A DNA stretch of 64,000 nt from Azospirillum sp. TSO22-1 (lineage in GTDB: Bacteria; Pseudomonadota; Alphaproteobacteria; Azospirillales; Azospirillaceae): the NCBI RefSeq assembly GCF_003116015.1, contig NZ_LGQZ01000018.1, positions 1-64,000 of the forward strand, given 5' to 3'. A program made the position numbers and the translations under genes. The notes below the pieces were generated by a model. It was not told the origin of the DNA. It worked only from the letters and a program-made list of their open reading frames with translations, and did not search any database. Positions 38,083-46,384 of this stretch are shown piece after piece. Position 1 is the stretch's first letter; every line of letters starts with the position of its first letter.

Positions 38083-39150
38083 TCAGCGGGTCAGGCCAGA
38101 GGCGAGCGACGGCACGTCGAGCGGCACGAAGCCGTAGTGCTTCAGCCAGCGCAGGTCGGCCTCGAAGAAGGTGCGCAGGTCGGGGATGCCGTACTTCAGC
38201 ATGGCGATGCGCTCGATGCCCATGCCGAAGGCGAAGCCCTGGTAGCGCGTGGAATCGACGCCGCAGGCCTCCAGCACGTTCGGGTGCACCATGCCGCAGC
38301 CGAGGATCTCCAGCCAGTCGCCGAAGTTGCCGAGCTTGAGTTCCCCGCCCTTGCGCGAGCAGCCGATGTCCACCTCGGCCGACGGCTCGGTGAAGGGGAA
38401 GAAGCTCGGGCGGAAACGCAGCGGCAGGTCGTCCACGTCGAAGAAGGCGCGGCAGAAATCGATCAGGCAGCCCTTCAGGTGCCCCATGTTGGTCGTCTCG
38501 TCGATGACCAGCCCCTCCACCTGGTGGAACATGGGGGTGTGGGTCATGTCGTAGTCTGACCGGAAGGTGCGGCCGGGGATGATGACGCGGATCGGCGGCT
38601 TCTTGGACAGCATCGTGCGCACCTGCACCGGCGAGGTGTGCGTGCGCAGCAGCATCTTCTTGTCCCCCGCGTCGGGGAGATAGAAGGTGTCGTGCATGTC
38701 GCGCGCCGGGTGGCCGGGCGGGAAGTTCAGCGCCGTAAAATTGTGGAAGTCGTCCTCGACGTCCGGGCCATCGGCGACGGTGAAGCCCATCTCGGCGAAG
38801 ATCGCCACGATCTCATCGATCGTCTGGCTGATCGGGTGGATGCGGCCCTCGACCTCCGGGCGCACCGGCAGCGTCACGTCGATGCGCTCGGCCTCCAGCC
38901 TGGCCTTCAGGTGCGCCGTGTTGAGGTCGGCCTTGCGCGCGTCGATGGCGGCGGCGATCTCGTCCTTCAGCAGGTTCAGCGCGGCGCCGCGCTCGCGGCG
39001 CTCGTCCGGCGACAGGCCGCCCAGCTCCTTCATCAGGCCGGTGACGCGGCCCTTCTTGCCCAGCGCCGCGACCCGCACCTCTTCCAGCGCGGCGAGGTCG
39101 GGCGCATCGGTGACCAGCTGCAGCAGTTCGTTCTTCAGCGCGTCCGGCAT
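38083..39150 (-). CDS. pheS: Phenylalanyl-tRNA synthetase alpha subunit
   Basis: 355 residues from [13 protein letters not shown], after a strong terminator-like hairpin. The N-terminal coiled coil is followed by the class II aminoacyl-tRNA synthetase core (motif 1 around [47 protein letters not shown]; motif 3 near [18 protein letters not shown]). The upstream in-frame ATG at 39171 overlaps the hairpin stem and is rejected. Operon order rpmI-rplT-pheS-pheT is usual. Confidence 0.98.
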   Translation of the reverse strand: MPDALKNELLQLVTDAPDLAALEEVRVAALGKKGRVTGLMKELGGLSPDERRERGAALNLLKDEIAAAIDARKADLNTAHLKARLEAERIDVTLPVRPEVEGRIHPISQTIDEIVAIFAEMGFTVADGPDVEDDFHNFTALNFPPGHPARDMHDTFYLPDAGDKKMLLRTHTSPVQVRTMLSKKPPIRVIIPGRTFRSDYDMTHTPMFHQVEGLVIDETTNMGHLKGCLIDFCRAFFDVDDLPLRFRPSFFPFTEPSAEVDIGCSRKGGELKLGNFGDWLEILGCGMVHPNVLEACGVDSTRYQGFAFGMGIERIAMLKYGIPDLRTFFEADLRWLKHYGFVPLDVPSLASGLTR

Positions 39151-39169
39151 GAGTAACCCCGAGAGAAGC

Positions 39170-39205
39170 AAAAAGGGGAGCCGGCCCGTAGGCCCGGCTC
39201 CCCTT
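39170..39205 (-). terminator. Terminator or attenuator between rplT and pheS
   Basis: On the minus strand a perfect 12-bp stem (AAGGGGAGCCGG with CCGGCTCCCCTT) and a 9-base loop are followed by a T-run (TTTTT). It lies 20 bp upstream of the pheS start. It may end rpmI-rplT transcripts and partly uncouple ribosomal proteins from the synthetase. No leader peptide rich in Phe codons was seen, so classical attenuation is not supported. Confidence 0.85.
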
Positions 39206-39238
39206 GTCTGTGAGGCGCGGTGATCCGCTGAAGGCGGA

Positions 39239-39607
39239 TCAGGCGGCCTTGGCGGAGAGAGCGGCCTGGGCCCGGTCGACCAGGGCCTTAAACGCCTCCG
39301 GCTCGCGCGCAGCGAGGTCGGACAGCACCTTGCGGTCCATCTCGATGCCGGCGAGCTTGATGCCGTTGATGAAGCGCGAGTAGGTCAGGCCGTACTGGCG
39401 GACACCGGCGTTGATGCGCTGGATCCACAGGCCGCGGAAATCGCGCTTCTTGTTGCGGCGGTCGCGGTAGGCGTAGCGGAGCGCCTTCTCGACCTTCTCG
39501 ATCGCGATGCGGAAATTGGTGGAGTTGCGACCCCGGTAGCCCTTGGCGAGCTTCAGGATCTTGCGGTGACGGGCGTGGGTGGTGACGCCGCGCTTAACAC
39601 GAGCCAT
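39239..39607 (-). CDS. rplT: 50S ribosomal protein L20
   Basis: 122 residues: [33 protein letters not shown] at the N-terminus, then [46 protein letters not shown], all typical of L20. It binds 23S rRNA and is required for early 50S assembly. It is 17 bp after rpmI and in the same operon. The gene ends 34 bp before the terminator-like hairpin upstream of pheS. Confidence 0.98.
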   Translation of the reverse strand: MARVKRGVTTHARHRKILKLAKGYRGRNSTNFRIAIEKVEKALRYAYRDRRNKKRDFRGLWIQRINAGVRQYGLTYSRFINGIKLAGIEMDRKVLSDLAAREPEAFKALVDRAQAALSAKAA

Positions 39608-39624
39608 AGGTCAGGTCCTTCCGA

Positions 39625-39825
39625 TCAGGCGTTGCGCAGCCAGTTCTTGATCACCGTGCGGCCGTTGGCCTCGCACAGCGTCATCATGCCGCGCGCCTTG
39701 CGCTTCATCTTCGGGCCCTTGGCCGTCAGGCAGTGGCGCTTGTAGGCGGCCTGCGCGCGCACCTTGCCGGTGGCGGTCACCTTGAAGCGCTTCTTGGCGC
39801 CGCTCTTGGTCTTCAGCTTGGGCAT
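39625..39825 (-). CDS. rpmI: 50S ribosomal protein L35
   Basis: 66 residues, [66 protein letters not shown], a full-length L35. The ATG choice is set by the family start; the frame is open further upstream but non-conserved. In many bacteria infC precedes rpmI; here it is not found in the 430 bp upstream, where a good promoter lies instead. Confidence 0.98.
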   Translation of the reverse strand: MPKLKTKSGAKKRFKVTATGKVRAQAAYKRHCLTAKGPKMKRKARGMMTLCEANGRTVIKNWLRNA

Positions 39826-40253
39826 TTTCGATCCTTGGTTTAAGGGTTCGAACGGATGGCGGTTGGGCATGCCCCGGGCGCACAGCCCGGCCTCGCCGCC
39901 ATGTGGAGCGCGCGTTATACGCGCCCGCTCCGACCGACGCAAGGGGAAGCGGTGGCGGGAAATGGCAGTCATGAGTCTGTTTCCGGCGTGCGAGGACGGG
40001 GATCGCGCATGGACCGGATGCCTCCCCCCGACCACGTCCTGGTGAGAGCCCGAAGGCACCAAGGCCATCAGCGGTTCCACTGGTGGCCGCAATTCGCGCA
40101 AAACCAGATCAATGGAACCTTGCAAGCACCGACCGCATCACCGGATGCGGGATATCAAAGTCCTGGTGCACACAACCGGAATGCGCCACGCTCCACCGGT
40201 GGCGGCCGGACACCGGCTGCCGCGTCGCCATGTTCCTAACCGGAGGGTTTGTC
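39826..40253. other. Intergenic region between rpmI and the NTF2-like gene
   Basis: 428 bp with no supported gene. It contains the sigma70 promoter of rpmI at 39914-39942 and an 80-base leader before rpmI. The right half has a good ribosome-binding site for the NTF2-like gene (GGAGGG, 40242-40247). No infC, tRNA or repeat family is seen. Confidence 0.6.
39914..39942 (-). promoter_or_regulatory. Sigma70 promoter of rpmI-rplT-pheST
   Basis: On the minus strand TTGCGT-N17-TATAAC, with ideal spacing, lies about 90-115 bp upstream of the rpmI start. The -10 matches five of six consensus bases and the -35 four of six. It sits where the infC gene would normally be. Confidence 0.75.
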
Positions 40254-40658
40254 ATGTCGTCGCCCGATATCGCGTGGCTCAGGACTCTGTATGACGGCTA
40301 CGTCAAAGGTGAAATCGAGCCCATCTTCGACCGTCTGGCCGGGGACGTCGAATGGATATCGGCGCTCGACGCTCCCACTGCCAAGCCGTTCGCCGGCACC
40401 TTTCACGGGGCCGAAGAGGTGCGACGCTTCTTCCACACCATAGCTCAGGACTGGCTCATCACCCGGTACGAGGTCCAGCAGATGATCGCCAACGGCGATT
40501 TGGTGGTTGTCAGCATCGCGGCAAGCGCGCGCAACAGGCGCACTGGGAAGACGGCCGAACTCACCACACAGCATGCAATGATCTTGCGCGACGGAAATAT
40601 TCAACGTTTTGTGGAGTGGTGCAACGACAGTGCGCCCCTCGAAGCGGCCTGCCGTTGA
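40254..40658 (+). CDS. NTF2/SnoaL-like protein
   Basis: 134 residues from the ATG with GGAGGG 6-7 bases upstream. The cone-shaped NTF2-like fold is suggested by IAWLRTLYDGYVKGEIEPIFDRLAGDVEWI, then FAGTFHGAEEVRRFFHTIAQ and the later EWCNDSAP. These proteins include ketosteroid isomerase-like enzymes and many of unknown role. No catalytic residue set specific to one function can be assigned. It is followed by 126 bp of non-coding sequence and the convergent pip gene. Confidence 0.82.
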   Translation: MSSPDIAWLRTLYDGYVKGEIEPIFDRLAGDVEWISALDAPTAKPFAGTFHGAEEVRRFFHTIAQDWLITRYEVQQMIANGDLVVVSIAASARNRRTGKTAELTTQHAMILRDGNIQRFVEWCNDSAPLEAACR

Positions 40659-40784
40659 CGGCGGATACCCGCTGGAACGACCGGGGGCGTTGGGATGCAC
40701 ATCGGCAAGGGCGGTGCTCGGCCATGAGCCCCTCGCCGCCGAGTCCGTCGCCTGCTGCGCCCAACGCCTCGGCGCCCAGTCCGC

Positions 40785-41735
40785 CTACCACACGTCCTTG
40801 AAGCGTTCCGTCGCCTGCACCAGCGCGGCGCGGATGCCCGGTTCCATGGCGGAATGCCCGGCGTCGGCGACGATGCGGTAGTCGGCCTCGGGCCACGCGC
40901 GGTGCAGTTCGTCGGCCGAGGTGATCGGGCAGACGATGTCGTAGCGGCCCTGCACGATCACCGCCGGCAAATGGCGGATGCGCGGCAGGTCGCGCAGCAG
41001 CCGGTCCTCCGGCGTGAAGCGGTTGGCGCGAAAATAGTGCGCCTCGATGCGCGCGAGGCCCAGCGCGTGGTTGTCCTCGCCGCTCGCCGCGATCAGCTCC
41101 GGCGACGGCAGCAGCGAGGAGCAGGCGCCCTCATAGATGCTCCAGGCCCGTGCCGCGGCCATGCGCACCGCCGGCTCGCGGGCGTCCAGGCGGCGCCAGT
41201 AGGCCTCCAGCAGGTCGTCGCGCTCGGCCGGCGGGATGTGGTTGACGAAGGACTGCCACGCCTCGGGGAAGATCACCTTCATGTGGTAGAGGAACCAGTC
41301 GATCTCCTGCCGGCGCATCAGGAAGATGCCGCGCAGCATCAGGCCCAGGCAGCGCTCCGGATGCGCCTGCGCGTACGCCAGTGCCAGCGTCGATCCCCAG
41401 GAACCGCCGAACAGGTGCCAGCGCTCGATCCCTAAGTGGTGGCGCAGCCTCTCCAGGTCCTCGATCAGCAGGTCGGTGTCGTTGCGCCGCACCTCGCCCA
41501 GCGGAGTCGAACGGCCGGCGCCGCGCTGGTCCATGATGAGGATGCGGTAGTGCTGCGGGTCGAAGAAGCGCCGGTGCGTCGGCGACGCCCCCGCGCCCGG
41601 CCCGCCGTGCAGGAACACCACCGGCACGCCCCGCGGGTTGCCGCACTGCTCCCAATAGACGGTGTGGATGTCGTCCACCGCCATGCGGCCGGTGGCGTAG
41701 GGATCGATGGGCGGGAAAAGCTCGCTGCGCGGCAT
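40785..41735 (-). CDS. pip: Proline iminopeptidase
   Basis: 316 residues starting MPRSELFPPIDPYATGRMAVDDIHTVYWEQCGNPRG, a typical Pip start. The alpha/beta-hydrolase has the oxyanion segment VVFLHGGPGAG, nucleophile GGSWGS, and the catalytic Asp in IVQGRYDIVCP and His in VADAGHSAMEP. It removes N-terminal proline from peptides, in the cytoplasm. A very long open frame further upstream is an antisense artefact. It is divergent from the NosD-like gene with a 132-bp spacer. Confidence 0.96.
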   Translation of the reverse strand: MPRSELFPPIDPYATGRMAVDDIHTVYWEQCGNPRGVPVVFLHGGPGAGASPTHRRFFDPQHYRILIMDQRGAGRSTPLGEVRRNDTDLLIEDLERLRHHLGIERWHLFGGSWGSTLALAYAQAHPERCLGLMLRGIFLMRRQEIDWFLYHMKVIFPEAWQSFVNHIPPAERDDLLEAYWRRLDAREPAVRMAAARAWSIYEGACSSLLPSPELIAASGEDNHALGLARIEAHYFRANRFTPEDRLLRDLPRIRHLPAVIVQGRYDIVCPITSADELHRAWPEADYRIVADAGHSAMEPGIRAALVQATERFKDVW

Positions 41736-41867
41736 GAACGGGTCCTGTGATCGGGCCAGGGAGTGTAGGGCGTGCATACCCGCCCCGCCAAGACGTTTGG
41801 GCGGAGTGCACCATTCGCACGCAGAGGTCTCTTGCTCCGCCGAACGCCCGGGGAGAAGAATGCGCGC

Positions 41868-43112
41868 ATGACGACGCGCATTCTCCCCCTTCTGCTCGCC
41901 CTCCTCCTCGCCGGCACGGCGCAGGCGGCGCCGCGCCCGCTGCAGCCGCTGATCGACGCCACGCCGCTCGGCGGCACCCTGGTGCTGGAGCCCGGCACCT
42001 ACGCCGGCCCGGCGGTGATCGCCCGCCCGATGACGCTGGACGGCGGCGGCGGCGCGACGCTGGACGGCGGTGGCAGCGGGACGGTGCTGAGCCTGGAGGG
42101 CACCGGCGTCACCGTGCAGAACCTGCGCGTCGTCAATTCCGGCCGGCATCAGGACCTGCTGGATTCCGGAATCCTGGTGCGTGGGCGCTACCACATCGTC
42201 AAGGACAACGTCTTCGAGGACTGCCTGTTCGGGGTGAACCTGCAGCAGGCCGACCATTCGGTGGTCCGCCGCAACCGCTTCGACGCCCGCGACGACGACC
42301 CGGCGGAGCGCGGCGACGCCATCCGGCTGTGGTACAGCATGGACAACGTCGTGCAGGACAACGTCGCGGTCGGCACGCGCGACCTCTCGGTCTGGTACTC
42401 CAACGACAACCGCATCGTCGGCAACCGGTCGACCGGCGCGCGCTACGGCCTGCGCTTCATGCACGCCAAGCGCAACGTGGCGGAGCGCAACGTGCTGGAG
42501 CGCAACATGGTCGGCATCTTCGCCATCCACAGCGAGGGCATCCAGATCCGCGGCAACCGCATCGCGCGCAGCGGCGCGGCGCCCGGGGGCGGGATCGGGG
42601 GCATCGGCATCGGGCTGAAGGAGTCGGACGCCATCACGGTCACCGGCAACGAGGTACTGGCCAACGCCACCGGACTGTACATCGACGTCTCGCCCAACGA
42701 CCCGGAGTCGCCCAACACCATCGAGGGCAATCGAGTCGCCTACAACGGCGTCGCCGTGCGCTTCCACAGCGACGGCGAGGGCAACCGCATCCGCGGCAAC
42801 GACTTTCTCGGCAACTTCGGCGCGGTGGCGGTGGAGGGCGGCGGCTCCGCCCTGCGGCACGAGTGGGCCGGCAACCACTGGGACACCTACGAGGGCTTCG
42901 ACCGCGACGGCAACGGCGTCGGCGACAGCCCGTTCGAGGTCTACGCGCACGCCGACCGGCTGTGGATGGACCTGCCGGTGACGCAGTTCTTCCGCGCCTC
43001 GCCGATGCTGGAGATGCTGGACTTCATGGAGCGGCTGGCCCCCTTCGGGAGCCCACGCCTGCTGATGCGCGAGACCGCCCCGGCGGTGCGCCCGGTGACC
43101 GGCGCCTCCTGA
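41868..43112 (+). CDS. NosD-like parallel beta-helix periplasmic protein
   Basis: 414 residues from ATG after GGGGAGAAG. A signal peptide (MTTRILPLLLALLLAGTAQA) is followed by a right-handed parallel beta-helix built of short repeats with conserved Asn turns (DNVFEDCLFGVNLQQADHSVVRRNRF; GNRSTGARYGLRFMHAKRNVAERN; GIQIRGNRIARS). The C-terminal block GNHWDTYEGFDRDGNGVGDSPFEVY is a hallmark of NosD and related maturation proteins. In nitrous-oxide reducers NosD helps build the copper-sulfur centre, but no nosZ, nosF or nosY gene is in the window. It may serve another metal protein. The end lies one base from the convergent cytochrome gene. Confidence 0.85.
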   Translation: MTTRILPLLLALLLAGTAQAAPRPLQPLIDATPLGGTLVLEPGTYAGPAVIARPMTLDGGGGATLDGGGSGTVLSLEGTGVTVQNLRVVNSGRHQDLLDSGILVRGRYHIVKDNVFEDCLFGVNLQQADHSVVRRNRFDARDDDPAERGDAIRLWYSMDNVVQDNVAVGTRDLSVWYSNDNRIVGNRSTGARYGLRFMHAKRNVAERNVLERNMVGIFAIHSEGIQIRGNRIARSGAAPGGGIGGIGIGLKESDAITVTGNEVLANATGLYIDVSPNDPESPNTIEGNRVAYNGVAVRFHSDGEGNRIRGNDFLGNFGAVAVEGGGSALRHEWAGNHWDTYEGFDRDGNGVGDSPFEVYAHADRLWMDLPVTQFFRASPMLEMLDFMERLAPFGSPRLLMRETAPAVRPVTGAS

Positions 43113-43113
43113 G

Positions 43114-43929
43114 CTATTTCCCCTTCCGCCCCGCCATGTGCCCGAGGTAGGCGACGAGCCGGTCGAGGTCGGCGTCGCTCAACGCCGCCTCGGCGAAGGC
43201 GGGCATGCGCTGCTCCGGCCAGCTGCGCACCGAAGCCGGGTCGCGGATCAGGCGCTTGAGCGCGTCGGGCTTCAGATACTCGGTCGGGTTCATCGGCCGG
43301 TTGAGGTCCGGCCCGACGTTGGCCCCACCCCCGCCGTTCAGCGTGTGACACGGCAGGCAGTTGGCGAGGAACAGCGCCTGGCCCGCGCGCGCCGGGTCGT
43401 CGGCCGGCAGCGTCTCCGCCACGCCCAGCGCCGGCCAGCGCGCCAGCGGCGAATCGGCGCTGAGCAGACGGGCCAGTTGGTAGGGCCACTGCTCGGCCGA
43501 GATGCCGGACGCCTCCGGCTTCAGCCACACCACGTAGAACGGCCCGGCCGACATGCCCTTGCCCGGCAGCGGCGGCCACAGCGCTTCCGGCGGCTCGACG
43601 GCGACGTAGGGTTCGGCGCCCGCGGTCTGCGCCAGCAGCGTGCTCGGCAGGTGGGCGACGAAGCCGTCGGACGCCACCGCCTCCAGCACCCCGTCGCGCG
43701 GCAGCGCGTCCATCGGCACCAGCGCCCGCAGCGGCACCGCCCGGTAGGTCATGGCGCCGCCGTAGGAGGCGTCCTTCGGCACGGCGATGGTCACCACGTC
43801 CGGGCGGGCCAGCAGGGTGGAGGGCGTGTACACGCGCTCGGCACCGCCGACGGCCACGGTCAGCGCCGGCTCCGCCGCCGCGGGGAGAGCCAGCAGAGTC
43901 AGCAGGACGGCCAGCACGCGTGCGATCAT
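43114..43929 (-). CDS. Periplasmic c-type cytochrome with N-terminal molybdopterin-oxidoreductase-like domain
   Basis: 271 residues with a signal peptide (MIARVLAVLLTLLALPAAA). The N-terminal domain (LTVAVGGAERVYTPSTLLARPDVVTIAVP, YRAVPLRALVP) resembles the small oxidoreductase domains that occur with cytochromes. The C-terminal mono-haem domain has CLPCH near residue 191 and the axial Met in RMPAFAEA. It is probably a periplasmic electron carrier. It overlaps the thermonuclease gene by ATGA and converges with the NosD-like gene with a one-base gap, which hints at a shared metal or redox context. Confidence 0.85.
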   Translation of the reverse strand: MIARVLAVLLTLLALPAAAEPALTVAVGGAERVYTPSTLLARPDVVTIAVPKDASYGGAMTYRAVPLRALVPMDALPRDGVLEAVASDGFVAHLPSTLLAQTAGAEPYVAVEPPEALWPPLPGKGMSAGPFYVVWLKPEASGISAEQWPYQLARLLSADSPLARWPALGVAETLPADDPARAGQALFLANCLPCHTLNGGGGANVGPDLNRPMNPTEYLKPDALKRLIRDPASVRSWPEQRMPAFAEAALSDADLDRLVAYLGHMAGRKGK

Positions 43930-44903
43930 TCGGTGTCCTCCTCGTTGGATTCAGCGTCGTCTTGCTGTTGCCCCCACCCCATCCCTCCCCCGCTTCGCAG
44001 GGGAGGGGGTAGAGCGGCGGAGTTCCCTCCCCTGCGAAGCTCTCGCGCAAGCTTCGCTTGCGCTGATGCGGCAGGCGGATCCTTCGGATCCGCCGAGAGC
44101 AGGGAAGGGTCAGGGTGGGGGCCAGCGGCCTCCACCACCTCCACCTGCTCCGGGTGCGTCGCCTCGATCATCGGCCCGTTGCGTTGCGAGACCCATCCTC
44201 GCACACGAACGATCGCCCCTTCCAGCGTCAGCGGGTCCAGCCCGGCCCGCGCGAACAGCTTCAGCGCGTCGCGCCCGACGTGCACCGAAACGTCGCTGCG
44301 CCAGTCCTCGCCGAAGTTCAGGTAGACCTGCCCCTTCACCTTGCTGGCCTTCAGCACCCGTCCCTCGACCAGCTGCACGCTGTCGCGGTCGCGCCGCAGC
44401 CGGTCGAGGTCGTCGGCGCTCCGCACCGCGTAGACCCGCGTGCCCCAGACCCCGCGCTTCGCCGCGCGCGCCTCGGCCTCGAGGACCAGCATCTCGGGCG
44501 CGAGGTCCCGGGCGTCCGGCCGGGTCAGCACGCGGGCATGGCCACGTTTCAACAGCTCGCCCTGCAGCCACAGCCCGTCCTCGCGCACCGCGTGGACCAG
44601 CAGCCGGCCATAGCGGTCCTCCACCCCGGCACCGCGCAGCTCGACCGTGCGCCCCTGCGCCAGATCCCTGAGCGTCCGCGTCGCCCCGTCGGCCAGCGGC
44701 CAGCGCCGCTCCTGCTCGCGGCCCGGCGGCGGCTTGGCGGCCTCAATGCCCGCAAGCCGCACGCGCCGGCCGTCGTCGAGGTCGAGCGTATCGCCGTCCG
44801 GCACCGCCGCCACGCGCCCGCGCCCGACCGACGCCAGCCGGTCGGCCGGCGCGGCGGCCAGCAGCAGCAGGGCGGAGAGCACCACGAGGAGTCGGACAAG
44901 CAT
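43926..44903 (-). CDS. Thermonuclease-family (SNase-like) protein with repeat-derived C-terminus
   Basis: About 325 residues from MLVRLLVVLSALLLLAAAPA, a signal peptide. The SNase-like fold is recognisable by VPDGDTLDLDDGRRVRLAGIEAAKPP and EDRYGRLLVHAV. The usual Glu next to Pro in the active loop is not visible (AAKP), as in several family subgroups. A second beta-rich region (VEGRVLKASKVKGQVYLNFG) ends near EVVEAAGP. The final 60 residues, from HPDPSLL, are encoded by a palindromic repeat (43970-44122) read in frame and then NEEDTE. The stop overlaps the cytochrome start. Confidence 0.82.
   Translation of the reverse strand: MLVRLLVVLSALLLLAAAPADRLASVGRGRVAAVPDGDTLDLDDGRRVRLAGIEAAKPPPGREQERRWPLADGATRTLRDLAQGRTVELRGAGVEDRYGRLLVHAVREDGLWLQGELLKRGHARVLTRPDARDLAPEMLVLEAEARAAKRGVWGTRVYAVRSADDLDRLRRDRDSVQLVEGRVLKASKVKGQVYLNFGEDWRSDVSVHVGRDALKLFARAGLDPLTLEGAIVRVRGWVSQRNGPMIEATHPEQVEVVEAAGPHPDPSLLSADPKDPPAASAQAKLARELRRGGNSAALPPPLRSGGGMGWGQQQDDAESNEEDTE
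43970..44122. repeat. C/G-rich palindromic repeat inside the 3' end of a coding frame
   Basis: The repeat is of the same family as the blocks at 22.05 and 56.34 kb (CCCACCCCATCCCTCCCCCGC start, CAGGGTGGGGGC end) and contains several short hairpins including GCAAGCTTCGCTTGC and GGATCCTTCGGATCC. Here it lies in frame within the annotated thermonuclease gene and encodes about 50 extra residues rather than non-coding spacer. Confidence 0.85.
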
Positions 44904-44962
44904 GGGCGGAACAATCCGCGGCGCGGCGCGGTTCACCGTGGTTGGAAGTCACCCTTCAGGGT

Positions 44963-46384
44963 ATGCCCGCCATGCCGTCCCTCCGCAACCGGATCGTGAG
45001 TTTCCTGGCCGCCGCTTCCCTCTTCGCGTGGATCGGCCCCGCTCCCGCTCAATCACAGGAGGAGGCGCTGGGCGCGCAGGAGCACCCGAAGCTGGTCCAG
45101 CAGTACGGCGGCGAGTACCGCGACCCCAGGCTCAACGCCTTCGTCCAGTCCGTCGGCCGCCGTCTGGCGCAGGCGGCGGGGACGAACGTGCCCTGGTCGT
45201 TCACCGTGCTGGACAGCGACGTGGTCAACGCCTTCGCGCTGCCCGGCGGCTACGTCCACCTGACGCGCGGCCTGATGGCGCTCGCCAAGGACGAGGCGGA
45301 GGTCGCCGGCGTCATGGCGCACGAGATGGGCCACGTGCTGGAGCACCACTCCACCGAGCGCGTGAACCGCTCCACCCTCGCCGAACTGCTGGCGATGGGG
45401 GTGGGCGCGGTGCTCGGCAGCCCGGAGATCGCGCAGGTGCTGGGCATGGGCTCCAACCTCTACATCGCTAGCTACTCGCGCGGGCAGGAGACCGAAGCCG
45501 ACGAGGTCGGCGTCCGCCTCCTCCAGGCCGCCGGCTACGACCCGATGGCGATGGCGACCTTCCTGGAGACCATGAACCGCTACAGCCAGTACGAGGCGCT
45601 GAAGAGCGGCAAGAAGAAAAGCGAAGGCTTCGACATGATGGCCAGCCACCCGCAGACCGAGGAGCGCGTGCGGCACGCCGCCGACTTGGCGCGCAAGGCG
45701 CCGCGCGGCGCCCGCCCGGTCGAGCCCTACATGGCCGCCATGGAGAACGCCATCTGGGGCGACAGCCCGGAGAACGGCTTCGTTCGCGGCAACGCCTTCG
45801 TGCACCCGGGCCTCGGGATCGGCTTCACCGTGCCGCAGGGCTTCAGCCTGCTGAACGGCGCCGAGCAGGTGGCAGCCAAGGGGCCCAACGGCGCCATCAT
45901 GCTGTTCGACGGCGGCCGCTCGCCCGCGGCGCGCGACCCCGCGTCGTTCCTGGCGCAGGCGCTGCAAGGCAGCCGGACGCAGGCGGTGCAGCGGCTGGAC
46001 ATCAACGGCCTGCCCGCCGCCACCGCGGTCACCCAGGCGGAGACCGAGCAGGGACAAGTGGACGCCCGGCTGGTGGTGGTGTCGGTCGGCAACGACACGC
46101 TCTACAAGTTCACCTTCATCGCCCCCGCCGGCAGCCTGCAGCGCCACGATCCGGCCTTCGAGCAGACGGCGCGGAGCTTCCACCGCCTGTCCCAGCGCGA
46201 GGCGGCGGGCTACCGGCCGGAGCGCATCCGCACCCTGCCGGTGCGCCCCGGCGACACGGTGGAGGGCTTCGTCGCCCGCATGCCGGGGCAACCCTACGCC
46301 GAGGAGCTGTTCCGCATCATCAACGACCTCCCGCCCGGCACCCCGGTGCAGGCGCGGCCGGTGGTCAAGGTGATCGTCCAGTAG
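44963..46384 (+). CDS. M48-family metallopeptidase
   Basis: 473 residues from ATG, with a signal peptide (RIVSFLAAASLFAWIGPAPAQS). The zinc motif is HEMGH in VMAHEMGHVLEHHS, with the third ligand Glu in SYSRGQETEADEVG. The N-terminal part is like BepA/YfgC; the C-terminal half (from about residue 280) has a distinct beta-rich region ending RPGDTVEGFVARMPGQPYAEELFRIINDLPPGTP, which resembles a peptidoglycan-binding tail. It probably acts in periplasmic quality control of outer-membrane or cell-wall proteins. It is divergent from the thermonuclease gene. Confidence 0.92.
   Translation: MPAMPSLRNRIVSFLAAASLFAWIGPAPAQSQEEALGAQEHPKLVQQYGGEYRDPRLNAFVQSVGRRLAQAAGTNVPWSFTVLDSDVVNAFALPGGYVHLTRGLMALAKDEAEVAGVMAHEMGHVLEHHSTERVNRSTLAELLAMGVGAVLGSPEIAQVLGMGSNLYIASYSRGQETEADEVGVRLLQAAGYDPMAMATFLETMNRYSQYEALKSGKKKSEGFDMMASHPQTEERVRHAADLARKAPRGARPVEPYMAAMENAIWGDSPENGFVRGNAFVHPGLGIGFTVPQGFSLLNGAEQVAAKGPNGAIMLFDGGRSPAARDPASFLAQALQGSRTQAVQRLDINGLPAATAVTQAETEQGQVDARLVVVSVGNDTLYKFTFIAPAGSLQRHDPAFEQTARSFHRLSQREAAGYRPERIRTLPVRPGDTVEGFVARMPGQPYAEELFRIINDLPPGTPVQARPVVKVIVQ

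Noticed and set aside
35070-38339. Plus-strand frame of about 1090 residues opposite pheT/pheS
   Set aside because: It is antisense to the strongly conserved synthetase subunits, and its translation is low-complexity.
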